Positions 9,676-17,790 of a stretch of DNA of 61,565 nt are shown piece by piece. The stretch covers positions 1 through 61,565 of the forward strand of contig JAHDBJ010000029.1 of assembly GCA_020630435.1 (NCBI GenBank). The letters run 5' to 3'. Origin of the DNA: Saprospiraceae bacterium (GTDB lineage Bacteria; Bacteroidota; Bacteroidia; Chitinophagales; Saprospiraceae). The stretch's first letter is position 1, and every line of letters begins with the position of its first letter. Under the pieces are notes generated by a model. It was not told where the DNA came from. It saw nothing but the letters and a program-made list of their open reading frames with translations, and ran no database searches. A program made the position numbers and the translations under genes.

Positions 9676-10463
9676 GAAAAAAATGGTTTGTTTTATATAG
9701 TTTACTTTTTTTTGTTTTTGTGGGAACAGAGTATGTTTATGCTCAGCATAAATTTGTTATCCAAACCGACTATGCTTCGTCCATTACTATTGAAGACAAT
9801 GACTTAGATTCTACCTACCTCGTTCCAGAATTTCGAAAATCGAGTGGTGGTTTTTTAATAGAGTGCACCAATTTAGACCAAACATATTTGCAGAATAGTT
9901 CTAATAGAAAGGTGCTATTTAAATTGCTATGGATAGATGAAGGGCGTAGTTGTAAAACAATAGAATTAAATGTAGGTGATCGGGTTTCAATAGCAGAATG
10001 TATTGATAAGTATCAAGAAGATTTTGTATGGACTTCTTTGACGAATATTTACAATCGTATATCTGTATTTATCAATCAGGCAAGATACGGTGTTGTGAAA
10101 AAAGGTAAAGGTGCTTTTTTGCAAGGAGGAAAAAAAGAGTTTTACTTTCTGATGGAGGAAGCAGCTTTTGTCGATCCAACAACTATTCAACTAGAGTGGG
10201 GAGGAGAAGAACTTGCTAAACGAATTTGTATTCACGAAAAAGGTTCGAATAAACGATTATTGAAAATGTCAGTATCTGATAAAACTACACTAAGGTTTAA
10301 TGAATTTTCCTCCAATTCAAAGTCAAAATTTCAAGCAGGGAAAGATTATATTTTAGAAGTACAGACGAAGACTAAAGCTGGGAAAAAGCACATACATCAA
10401 ACAACCTTTTCTATTTTTAGTAAAAAGGAATATGAAAAAATTAATCAATTTATTGAATTGTAA
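9672..10463 (+). CDS. Secreted protein of unknown function, second gene of the CHASE2 operon
   Basis: The protein has 263 residues and a clear signal peptide (about 1-24, ending VYAQ). The start overlaps the CHASE2 stop (ATGA), which indicates translational coupling. The mature protein looks all-beta. An N-terminal half carries DSTYLVPEFRKSSGGF, and a C-terminal half (about 160-255) has regularly spaced strands (IQLEWGGEEL, DYILEVQTKTKAGKK) like an Ig or CARDB-type fold. No catalytic motif or sorting domain is visible. I do not recognise a family. The context suggests a periplasmic partner of the CHASE2 protein or of the following lipoprotein. Confidence 0.75.
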   Translation: MRKKWFVLYSLLFFVFVGTEYVYAQHKFVIQTDYASSITIEDNDLDSTYLVPEFRKSSGGFLIECTNLDQTYLQNSSNRKVLFKLLWIDEGRSCKTIELNVGDRVSIAECIDKYQEDFVWTSLTNIYNRISVFINQARYGVVKKGKGAFLQGGKKEFYFLMEEAAFVDPTTIQLEWGGEELAKRICIHEKGSNKRLLKMSVSDKTTLRFNEFSSNSKSKFQAGKDYILEVQTKTKAGKKHIHQTTFSIFSKKEYEKINQFIEL

Positions 10464-10473
10464 AAATAAAATT

Positions 10474-11043
10474 ATGAGAAATAGCAATATATTATTTATC
10501 GTACTAATAGGAGTCTTTTGTTTTTCTTGTTCAGGAATAAAAAAAATACAAAATGTTGCTGATGAAAACGATCAAGTAAAGAAGTTTTTAGAACGTTTTG
10601 ATAAAGAAGCGTTTTTGCGCCAAGTCGAAGAACAAAGAACTTTGCATGAAGATGTCGTCAGACAGTTGAAAAAAGAAGGAAGAGAAACACAAGGCTTAAA
10701 ATTGAAATATTTAGATACCCAACGTGCTTATAATAATGTATTACAAAAAATGCGTTCAGACATTAAAGGAGTCAAAAACATAGCAGCTTTTCAATTTTTT
10801 GACACCAAGTCTAAATATGCTGAAGATTTAGTCGAAGCACAAAAAGTAGGAAATATCTTTATCTCCGATGCCAGCGAACAATTAAAAACAGAACTTTTAA
10901 CTGGAGGCATCATCAAGTTTGTTGTCAATAAAATATATCCATTTATAAAGAAGGTACACGAAACGTACCTTAACCACGTAAAACTTAAAATGTCTGACCG
11001 AATCCAACAATCAGAATTCCGTTTTTGGGATGATATTGAGTAG
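10474..11043 (+). CDS. Lipoprotein of unknown function, third gene of the CHASE2 operon
   Basis: The protein has 190 residues when started at the ATG at 10474, 10 nt after the previous stop. An upstream in-frame ATG at 10432 would add 14 residues inside the previous gene and bury the signal sequence, so it is rejected. The signal sequence ends with the lipobox FSCSG. The mature chain is largely helical and charged, with coiled-coil potential around 30-85 (QVEEQRTLHEDVVRQLKKEG). No domain was recognised. It is probably anchored in the periplasm or outer membrane and acts with the two upstream products. A hairpin terminator lies downstream. Confidence 0.75.
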   Translation: MRNSNILFIVLIGVFCFSCSGIKKIQNVADENDQVKKFLERFDKEAFLRQVEEQRTLHEDVVRQLKKEGRETQGLKLKYLDTQRAYNNVLQKMRSDIKGVKNIAAFQFFDTKSKYAEDLVEAQKVGNIFISDASEQLKTELLTGGIIKFVVNKIYPFIKKVHETYLNHVKLKMSDRIQQSEFRFWDDIE

Positions 11044-11161
11044 TATTGATTTACTTTCCAATACAGCAGAAAATAGAAAGTGTATATGTTTGATTTATAG
11101 CTGATTATGTGTAGTGGGTGCGTTAAAAGGTACAAATAAGGTACAAGGATCTACAGCCTAG

Positions 11162-11188
11162 AATTACTTTCCCTTTTAGAAAGTGATT
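11162..11188. terminator. Hairpin terminator after the CHASE2 operon
   Basis: Arms AATTACTTTC (11162-11171) and GAAAGTGATT (11179-11188) pair over 10 bp with one G-T wobble and a 7-nt loop. A short T run follows on the plus strand. The opposite strand gene ends at 11274, so it may serve both directions. Confidence 0.55.
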
Positions 11189-11273
11189 TTAACATTTTAC
11201 TATGAGTATATCAGTAGTTTTTTCGCTTGTTATTTCACAATATAGCGAAATTTCAAATGTTTAGTCAAGAAGA

Positions 11274-12179
11274 TTACCATCCTTCCATTGTTCTGTAGCT
11301 TTTACCAACAACTGGATCTGCTTTTTTCAAAGAACCAAATTCTTTCTTTGCCCATGCTTTATATTTACTTTTGAAATCGTGAAGTGCATTTTGATAGCTT
11401 TCTTCTCTCGAAAAGTGTAACTCTATAACATCTTCTTTATTCGCTTCAGGAAAACGATAATATTCGAAAAAATCATTTTTAATATTTTTTAGAATGACAT
11501 CCTCTGAGTATCCCATTAATTGGTAGTTGTTCCAAACGATACATAATTTATCTAAGTCTCGGAAATTTCCATGCAATCTTTGTGCATTTGTTTGCAACCA
11601 ATGTTCTAAAGCTTCAGGGTAGGGAACTTCTTTAAATTCGAACTTGCTCCAAGTGATTTTGAAATCTTTAGATATTGTATTGGCGCATTCATTAAAGTTT
11701 GGGAATCGTACTACTAATTGAGCAATTCGATCAAAGAATTTATGTGTAAGATATTTTTCTGTATCTCGTAATGCTGCAATGCTTAGGCTTGATGTAAAGA
11801 TTATGCGTATCTCATATTCTTTTGTATTGAATCCATACTTTCCATCTTGTGTTCCAATTCCATCAAATAGTATTTCTTGATTTTCTTTAGAAAGCTGCTC
11901 TACATCATTGACAAGCAATATACCTTTATTGGCTTTGTCAAATTGTTTTGTCCAGTATTCGGTGCTTGGGAGTGCTCCAATGGAGTTTATAATGATGGCC
12001 TTATCAGGTGCATCCTTTGGTTTATATTTATCGAAAATAGTATTGATCCATTTCTTTTTTCCTGTACCTCGATCTCCTAATATAAGTATAGAAAAACGTC
12101 CAGGATTCGTAATATAGGCTTCTAATAGTTTTATCTCTTTGCGTCTCTTTTGTGGTTGAGTATTTATTTTCGCCTTCAT
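11274..12179 (-). CDS. Degenerate sigma-54-activator-like AAA+ ATPase
   Basis: The protein has 301 residues. Walker A is GDRGTGKKK (35-43), with Lys where Ser/Thr usually follows. The Walker B region reads GILLVNDVEQL (86-96), aligning with the GTLFLDEIGEL of sigma-54 activators but with ND in place of DE. Further matches to that family are IIFTSS (sensor I), KFFDRIAQLVVRFPNF (arginine-finger region) and HGNFRDLDKL (the usual GNVRELEN, sensor II). The sigma-54-contacting GAFTGA loop between Walker A and B is absent, as are a receiver domain and a C-terminal HTH. It is therefore unlikely to be an ordinary transcription activator. It may be a stand-alone remodelling ATPase or one of the conflict-system ATPases derived from this family. 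It is transcribed away from the peptide cassette that begins at 12293. Confidence 0.7.
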   Translation of the reverse strand: MKAKINTQPQKRRKEIKLLEAYITNPGRFSILILGDRGTGKKKWINTIFDKYKPKDAPDKAIIINSIGALPSTEYWTKQFDKANKGILLVNDVEQLSKENQEILFDGIGTQDGKYGFNTKEYEIRIIFTSSLSIAALRDTEKYLTHKFFDRIAQLVVRFPNFNECANTISKDFKITWSKFEFKEVPYPEALEHWLQTNAQRLHGNFRDLDKLCIVWNNYQLMGYSEDVILKNIKNDFFEYYRFPEANKEDVIELHFSREESYQNALHDFKSKYKAWAKKEFGSLKKADPVVGKSYRTMEGW

Positions 12180-12244
12180 TTTGTTGTTTTTTACGTAAAA
12201 TTAAGTAATTTTTGCGTTATAACATTATGTGTTGGTTGTTTCTG

Positions 12245-12252
12245 TATTTTTG
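12245..12252 (+). promoter_or_regulatory. Putative -7 promoter box for the peptide cassette
   Basis: TATTTTTG matches TAnnTTTG, the Bacteroidota housekeeping -7 element. Transcription from it would begin near 12259, leaving about 34 nt of leader before the small ORF at 12293. A good -33 TTTG at the usual spacing was not seen. Confidence 0.45.
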
Positions 12253-12292
12253 TAGTGTTAATTTTATTTATTAATCATTTAAATTTTTCAAG

Positions 12293-12406
12293 ATGAAAAA
12301 GAAGACAAAACAACCAAACTGGCCTAGTAAAGTTCATGGTAAGCCTTCAGGAAAAGGAAGAGATAGCAACCCTCCTAAAACAAAGCCATCTAAAAAGTCG
12401 AACTAG
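12293..12406 (+). CDS. 37-residue basic Pro/Gly/Lys-rich peptide, candidate precursor or substrate
   Basis: The ORF runs from ATG 12293 to TAG 12404-12406, and the glycosyltransferase ATG starts at the very next base. The start is preceded by an A/T-rich leader and a good -7 box. The product is hydrophilic and strongly basic, with no Cys and no signal peptide: a Lys-rich N-terminus, a central NWPSKVHGKPSGKGR stretch, then DSNPP and a Lys/Ser/Thr-rich tail. The single Trp, the Ser/Thr residues and the repeated GK(P/G) turns could be modification targets for the downstream glycosyltransferase, radical SAM, nucleotidyltransferase or carbamoyltransferase. That is inference. I know of no named RiPP precursor family with this sequence. 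It could instead be a small housekeeping protein, but the zero-gap coupling to modifying enzymes argues for a role with them. Confidence 0.65.
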   Translation: MKKKTKQPNWPSKVHGKPSGKGRDSNPPKTKPSKKSN

Positions 12407-13696
12407 ATGAAAATTCTAAAAGTCATACATGGCTACCCTCCGACCTACAATGCTGGGTCGGAGGTTTATAGCAAATCTATTTGCGAATCATTAGCTGAAA
12501 AACATGAAGTAAAGGTTTTTACTCGTGAGCAAAATGAATATCAATTAGACTTTGCTGTTAGAAAAGAAATACGAAATGGGATTCCAATAACTTTAATCAA
12601 TTTAGCTAGAGAGAAGGATGGATACGAACACGCTCAAGTGAATGAAGCATTTCGGAAAGTCTTACTGCAATTTCAACCTGATATTGTACATGTCGGGCAT
12701 CTGAATCATCTTTCTCTAGGTATCATTACTGAAGCAAAAAAACAATCAATACCGATTGTGTATACTTTACATGACTTTTGGTTGATGTGTCCTAGAGGGC
12801 AATTTTTACAGCGCAACTTTGATGGCGAAAATTTATATCGACTTTGTACTAAGCAAGAAGATAATAAATGTGCTGTAAGCTGCTACAAGATGATTCATTC
12901 TTGCCAATCAAAAGATGGAAAAGTTGATACTGCTTATTGGACGGATTGGATTGCTCGTCGAATGGAAGCGGTAAGAAATATAGTAGATAAAGTTGATTTG
13001 TTTATTGCACCTTCTCGTTATTTGATGAATCGTTATGTCAGTGATTTTCGATTGCCAAAAGATAAAGTGGTTTATTTAGACTATGGGTTTCCTACTCAAT
13101 ATTTGAAGCCTATTGAACATCGTGTTAATCGACCATTTACATTTGGTTACATTGGCACACATATTCCTTCTAAAGGAGTGAATCTTTTAATAGAAGCGTT
13201 CAAACAGGTAAAAGGCAATGCACAACTAAAAATATGGGGGCGACATATTGGACAAAATACAGCATCCCTTCATCGTCTTGCAGAAGGAAGTCTTAATCCG
13301 ATTGTTTTTAAACAAGAATATCAAAATGAGAATATCTTAGAAGAGGTATTTAGTCAAACAGATACAATTGTAGTGCCTTCGATTTGGGGTGAAAATTCTC
13401 CACTCGTAATCCATGAAGCACAAGCTTGTCATGTACCTGTAATCACGGCTGATTTTGGAGGAATGAAAGAGTATGTTCATCATCATATAAATGGTTTACT
13501 TTTTGAACATCGTTCTGTAGAATCTTTAGCTACCCAAATGCAATATGCAATTGATCATTCTTCAGAAATGAGAGCATTTGGAAAAAGAGGTTATCTATAT
13601 TCAGATGATGGAACTGTGCCCTGTATCAAAGAACACTGTAAACAATTAATTCAACTTTATCAACAAATAATTAAAACCTATGAACCAGCCAAGTGA
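12407..13696 (+). CDS. GT4-family glycosyltransferase
   Basis: The protein has 429 residues, a normal length for a retaining GT-B glycosyltransferase of family GT4. The N-terminal domain opens with KVIHGYPPTYNAGSEVYSK, the usual acceptor-side Gly-rich start, and carries DIVHVGHLNHLS and YTLHDFWLMCPRG. The C-terminal nucleotide-sugar domain has FGYIGTHIPSKGVNLLIEAF and the family signature PSIWGENSPLVIHEAQAC, with the two Glu of the EX7E motif. No membrane segment is present, so it should be cytoplasmic. It starts immediately after the peptide stop and overlaps the radical SAM gene by 17 nt. It probably adds a sugar to the pathway product. Donor and acceptor cannot be read from the sequence. 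Confidence 0.88.
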   Translation: MKILKVIHGYPPTYNAGSEVYSKSICESLAEKHEVKVFTREQNEYQLDFAVRKEIRNGIPITLINLAREKDGYEHAQVNEAFRKVLLQFQPDIVHVGHLNHLSLGIITEAKKQSIPIVYTLHDFWLMCPRGQFLQRNFDGENLYRLCTKQEDNKCAVSCYKMIHSCQSKDGKVDTAYWTDWIARRMEAVRNIVDKVDLFIAPSRYLMNRYVSDFRLPKDKVVYLDYGFPTQYLKPIEHRVNRPFTFGYIGTHIPSKGVNLLIEAFKQVKGNAQLKIWGRHIGQNTASLHRLAEGSLNPIVFKQEYQNENILEEVFSQTDTIVVPSIWGENSPLVIHEAQACHVPVITADFGGMKEYVHHHINGLLFEHRSVESLATQMQYAIDHSSEMRAFGKRGYLYSDDGTVPCIKEHCKQLIQLYQQIIKTYEPAK

Positions 13697-14711
13697 ACTT
13701 TGGAGGATCACTATTGACACAAATCCAGAGGATTGTAATTTGAGTTGCATCATGTGCGAAGAACATAGCCCTTATAGTGATTTTATTCCTACTCTTTATA
13801 AAGAGACAGGTATTAAACGTCGGAGGATGCCTTTTGAATGGATTGAACAAATCTTTCATCAAGCAAAAGAATTAGGCGTAAAAGAGATTATTCCTTCGAC
13901 AATGGGAGAGCCATTATTATACAAAGGCTTTGACCGAATATTTGAATTGAGTCGGCAAACGGGTATTAAAATTAACCTAACAACAAATGGTACTTTTCCT
14001 AAAAAATCGGTTGTTGAGTGGGCGATGTTTATAGTTCCGAATACAACGGATATTAAAATATCATGGAATGGCGCAACTCAAGAAACTGCTGAAAAGGTAA
14101 TGCATAAAATTGATTTTCAACAATGCGTTCGTAATGTAAAAGAGTTTGTTAAAGTGCGAGATGAGTATTACAGAGAAACAGGCTATTTCTGTCGAGTCAC
14201 CTTTCAGTTGACTTTTATGGAAAACAATATGCACGAGTTGGCTGACATCATAAAACTAGCAGCTAGTCTAGGTGTAGATAGAGTCAAAGGGCATCAACTT
14301 TGGGCGCACTTTGATGAAATTAAGAAGCTTAATTTTAAAAGAAGTCAAGAAGCAATGCAACGTTGGAATCAATATGTCAAAGAAGCTTATGCTGCTAGAG
14401 ATCAATTTTTGAAACCTAATGGAGAAAAGATTCTGCTAGAAAATATAATTCCCTTGAAGATAGAAGAAACAAAAGCAGTACCAGAAGATTATATTTGTCC
14501 TTTTTTGAATAAAGAATTATGGATTTCAGCCACTGGAAAATATTCACCTTGCTGTGCACCAGATAAAATGCGACAGAGTCTTGGAGATTTCGGAAACTTT
14601 CAAGAACAACAAATTAGTGAAGTAATGGAAAGTAATTTATATCAAAATTTATTAGCAACATATAAAACTCATGAACTATGCAAAAATTGCAATATGAGGA
14701 AACCACAATAA
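13680..14711 (+). CDS. Radical SAM/SPASM enzyme
   Basis: The protein has 343 residues. The radical SAM cluster motif CNLSCIMC (Cys19, Cys23, Cys26) lies at the N-terminus, followed by a TMGEPLL (GGEP-like) strand and LTTNGTF. The C-terminus is a SPASM/twitch-like auxiliary cluster region: ICPF, then SATGKYSPCCAP, then LCKNC. SPASM enzymes typically modify ribosomal peptides (sactipeptides, quinohemoprotein-type and cyclophane peptides) or act in aminoglycoside and sugar chemistry. The gene overlaps both neighbours (17 and 34 nt), so it is part of one translationally coupled cassette. No RRE-type peptide-recognition domain is obvious. The substrate is unknown; the 37-residue peptide two genes upstream is one candidate and a small glycosylated metabolite is another. 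Confidence 0.87.
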   Translation: MNQPSELWRITIDTNPEDCNLSCIMCEEHSPYSDFIPTLYKETGIKRRRMPFEWIEQIFHQAKELGVKEIIPSTMGEPLLYKGFDRIFELSRQTGIKINLTTNGTFPKKSVVEWAMFIVPNTTDIKISWNGATQETAEKVMHKIDFQQCVRNVKEFVKVRDEYYRETGYFCRVTFQLTFMENNMHELADIIKLAASLGVDRVKGHQLWAHFDEIKKLNFKRSQEAMQRWNQYVKEAYAARDQFLKPNGEKILLENIIPLKIEETKAVPEDYICPFLNKELWISATGKYSPCCAPDKMRQSLGDFGNFQEQQISEVMESNLYQNLLATYKTHELCKNCNMRKPQ

Positions 14712-16117
14712 AGCACCCATTATTTCAAACGCTTTTAGATTTACTGGCTAGCAACGAAGCTGTCAATGCAGTCATCCTTTTTGGCTCAGTTGCAAGAGGC
14801 GATAATAACTATCATTCAGATATTGATCTTGCCGTTTGGATTAAAGATGGTACAACATCTAAAGAGTTAATAGGTTATATCAAAGCTTCATTAGGAGAAA
14901 AAGTCTTTCAGTTTTTGGAATTACCAAGAAGAAAATCTATGTCTATTTTTTTTGATGATTTAACAAAAGTTGATTTTCTAATAGCTAATGATTTAGAAGA
15001 AGTTGAACGAAATTATATCGGTTCATGTATTCCTAAAGAAAAGATTCAAGCATCTATACTTTTTGATAAAACCAATAGAGTTTACGATCACTTAAATACT
15101 ATTGATCCTTCGATAGTAGAAATTAAAAACCATCAATCGGTTTCATATTTGATAGATTATTTTCTTTCAACGTTTGAAGGATGCTCAAAGCATCATGCGA
15201 AGAGTGATGCCTATCGTTTTTACTTTAACTATAACATAGCACTAGATGTCATAATGAAATTAAAATACCTTGCCAGCGGAAACACCAGATTTGTCTATAG
15301 TCCAAAAAATATTTTGAATAAAGCTTGGAAGAAAGGAAATGAAGAGGACTTCTATCAGCTCAAAGGAACACTTTTTTTACCAGAAGCAAATCAGCAAAAA
15401 CGCTTGTTGTTGAATCAGTTTTATGAAACGGTAGAAAAATTAGTTCCTGAAAAATTGGACTCGTACAAAGTTTTCTGTGAAGCTATTTTAAAGCGAGATT
15501 ATTTTTGGAATTTTAGAGATTATACTATTCATAATAATCACTTACCTAAGGAGAAACTATACAGGAGTGCAACACTAAGTTTATATAGAGAAAGGGAAGC
15601 ATCAGAGAAGTTACATGAATATAAGATACAAACAGTTATTGATTTAAGAGCACTACGAGAAACAGAAGAGTTACCATATTCTAAAGATATTTTAAACGGA
15701 TGCTTATACGTTAAAGCTCCTTTTGATCCTTGGAATCAGCCTGATTGGTTTAAAATAGCGTATGATGAAAAATCAGACCGAGCAACTGCCTATCGTTTTT
15801 TCTTAGTAGCCTGCCAAAGCTCTTTTCAAAAAGCAATCAATACTATTTTGGAAACAGATGGAGCAGTATTGATCCACTGTCATGCAGGAAAAGATCGCAC
15901 AGGATTATTGATAGGAGCAATACAATTACTGTTAGGATGCGAAAAAGAATCAGTCATAAAAGATTATATGGCTAGTGGCTCAGATGTAGATGAAAAAATG
16001 TTTGCTTTATTGTTTGAGGAAGTTGAAAAGCATGGAAGTATAGCAGCCTTTTTTTCTTACCAAGGAGTAGATGAAACTAAACAGCAGCAGTTAATAGATA
16101 AGCTCACTAAAGTATGA
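14678..16117 (+). CDS. Nucleotidyltransferase fused to a tyrosine-phosphatase-like domain
   Basis: The protein has 479 residues and two unrelated catalytic domains. Residues about 15-110 form a MNT-type minimal nucleotidyltransferase, with LFGSVARGDNNYHSDIDLAV giving the GS motif (36-37) and the two metal-binding Asp (48, 50). A helical middle (about 150-280) resembles the C-terminal half of aminoglycoside or kinase-like nucleotidyltransferases. Residues about 285-445 match the bacterial tyrosine/lipid phosphatase family: NFRDYTIH, LYRSATL, TVIDLRALRETEELP, and the P-loop HCHAGKDRTG with Cys401 and Arg407, then IKDYMASG. One enzyme could therefore attach a nucleotide and a linked enzyme remove a phosphate, for instance in activating and dephosphorylating a sugar or peptide. 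It overlaps the radical SAM gene by 34 nt and the carbamoyltransferase gene by 4 nt. This fusion is unusual to my knowledge. Confidence 0.85.
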   Translation: MQKLQYEETTIKHPLFQTLLDLLASNEAVNAVILFGSVARGDNNYHSDIDLAVWIKDGTTSKELIGYIKASLGEKVFQFLELPRRKSMSIFFDDLTKVDFLIANDLEEVERNYIGSCIPKEKIQASILFDKTNRVYDHLNTIDPSIVEIKNHQSVSYLIDYFLSTFEGCSKHHAKSDAYRFYFNYNIALDVIMKLKYLASGNTRFVYSPKNILNKAWKKGNEEDFYQLKGTLFLPEANQQKRLLLNQFYETVEKLVPEKLDSYKVFCEAILKRDYFWNFRDYTIHNNHLPKEKLYRSATLSLYREREASEKLHEYKIQTVIDLRALRETEELPYSKDILNGCLYVKAPFDPWNQPDWFKIAYDEKSDRATAYRFFLVACQSSFQKAINTILETDGAVLIHCHAGKDRTGLLIGAIQLLLGCEKESVIKDYMASGSDVDEKMFALLFEEVEKHGSIAAFFSYQGVDETKQQQLIDKLTKV

Positions 16118-17790
16118 AACCAATACTAGGTATTTACGGAATTCAAGATCGCTATACTCATCATTATCCAGCGTATACACACGATCATAATCTAACGATT
16201 TTGGAAAATGGTGCTATAAAGCAGTACTTACATTTGGAACGCTACACTAGGCGTAAAAATGATAATCGTTTACATCTATTTATAGAAGAACTTATTGATC
16301 AAAAAATACTTGATTTACAGTCAGACTTTGATCTCATATCTGTCAATTCTTTTGTAGGCGAATCTTTTCTATCAAAAAATGGACGTTTAAGAATAGACCC
16401 CATACAACCAATGACTGTGAGGGCTCAAGCTCAAAAAGCTAGTGCTTGGTTTCAACGATTTCCGTGGGAAGGTAAAGCGCATGATGCTTGGATTGTTTCT
16501 CATGAGTTAGCGCATGTATTTTCTTGTATCCCCTTTTTTGGTACGTTTAAAGAAAATAGTTTGTTGATTCATTTTGATGGAGGGGCAAGTCTTGGAAATT
16601 TTTCTGCCTTTCATTTCAAAAACAACCAATTACATTTATTAGAGTATCATTGGGAGTTAAGTCATTTGTCAAAATTATTTAATGATAATGCCCTTTCATT
16701 TGCATTGATGAAGGCAGAGCCTGGAGAACATTGTAGTGTTCCAGGGAAATTAATGGGCTATGCAGCAATGGGGGAGAGTAGTGAGCAACTAGAATCTTGG
16801 TTAATCGAAAATAACTACTTCAAGGATGTTTGGAACGACCAAAATTCATTTTATGAATCAGCTTTAGAGAACTTTGATTGGAACGGAAATCTTAATGAAA
16901 ATAACGATTTCTTTTTGATGAATATTGCTGCTGCTTTTCAGTCCATTTTCCAACAAAAAATCCTTAAAAAGATTACTGAATTACAAGAACAAACGAAAAC
17001 AGATTATTTGTATTATACAGGAGGTTGTGCTTTGAATATTGTAACCAATTCAGCATTGGTACGATCTAACTTGTTTAAAGATGTGTTCATCCCCCCTGCG
17101 TGTAATGATGCTGGTTTATCACTTGGTGCAGTTGCCTATTTGAATTGGTCGAAAGGAAATAAAACACAAGTTAGTTCTCCATATTTAAATGATATCGGTT
17201 CAGTTCAACCATTCAAATACAATGATGGAACAATCGTAAAAGTAGCAGACAGAATCGCTAAGGGTGACATCATTGGAATTTGCAATGGACATGGTGAGGC
17301 AGGGCCAAGAGCATTGGGAAATAGAAGTATTATTGCTAGGGCAGATGATAAACAATTAGCTAAAAAAGTAAGTATGGAATGCAAAGGGCGAGAGTGGTTT
17401 CGACCTATCGCACCGATTATGCTAGAGCGGAATGCACGGAAAGTTACAGGTCAAAAAGAGATACATCATTTATCTAAATATATGCTGCTTGATTTTAAAA
17501 TTAAAGAAGAATATAAAAGAGCATTAGAAGGAGTAATTCATAAAAATGGAACAGCAAGAATACAAACACTTTACACAGAAAATGATAATCCATTTCTATT
17601 TGATCTACTAGATTATCTTGAACGACAATTCGGTATAATCGCACTCATCAATACTTCTTTCAATAAACAAGGCGAACCAATTGTGCAAACAACAGTAGAT
17701 GCTGTCATTGCTGCTACACAAATGAAACTTGATGGGTTAATTTTAAACGGAAACTATCAAACTTTAAAATATGAACTGGAAAACAATTAA
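16114..17790 (+). CDS. NodU/CmcH-family O-carbamoyltransferase
   Basis: The protein has 558 residues, typical for the family. The N-terminal YrdC-like/ASKHA half starts ILGIYGIQDRYTHHYPAYTHDHN and carries LERYTRRKNDNR (the usual EER-x-R-KH region) and LIHFDGGAS. The second half has YYTGGCALNIVTNSAL, PPACNDAGLSLGAVAY and GEAGPRALGNRSI, all family hallmarks. The C-terminal domain shows RPIAPIMLE and ALINTSFNKQGEPIV. The family transfers carbamoyl from carbamoyl phosphate, through a carbamoyl-adenylate, to a hydroxyl of a sugar or antibiotic (NodU on Nod factor, CmcH on cephem, TobZ on tobramycin). Here it probably decorates a hydroxyl of the cassette product, perhaps on the sugar added by the GT4 enzyme. 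It overlaps its neighbours by 4 and 20 nt. Confidence 0.9.
   Translation: MKPILGIYGIQDRYTHHYPAYTHDHNLTILENGAIKQYLHLERYTRRKNDNRLHLFIEELIDQKILDLQSDFDLISVNSFVGESFLSKNGRLRIDPIQPMTVRAQAQKASAWFQRFPWEGKAHDAWIVSHELAHVFSCIPFFGTFKENSLLIHFDGGASLGNFSAFHFKNNQLHLLEYHWELSHLSKLFNDNALSFALMKAEPGEHCSVPGKLMGYAAMGESSEQLESWLIENNYFKDVWNDQNSFYESALENFDWNGNLNENNDFFLMNIAAAFQSIFQQKILKKITELQEQTKTDYLYYTGGCALNIVTNSALVRSNLFKDVFIPPACNDAGLSLGAVAYLNWSKGNKTQVSSPYLNDIGSVQPFKYNDGTIVKVADRIAKGDIIGICNGHGEAGPRALGNRSIIARADDKQLAKKVSMECKGREWFRPIAPIMLERNARKVTGQKEIHHLSKYMLLDFKIKEEYKRALEGVIHKNGTARIQTLYTENDNPFLFDLLDYLERQFGIIALINTSFNKQGEPIVQTTVDAVIAATQMKLDGLILNGNYQTLKYELENN

Noticed and set aside
12293-12406. Calling the small peptide a known RiPP precursor such as a lanthipeptide or sactipeptide
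   Set aside because: It has no Cys, no Gly-Gly leader, no recognition-element partner and no exporter nearby, so no named class fits.
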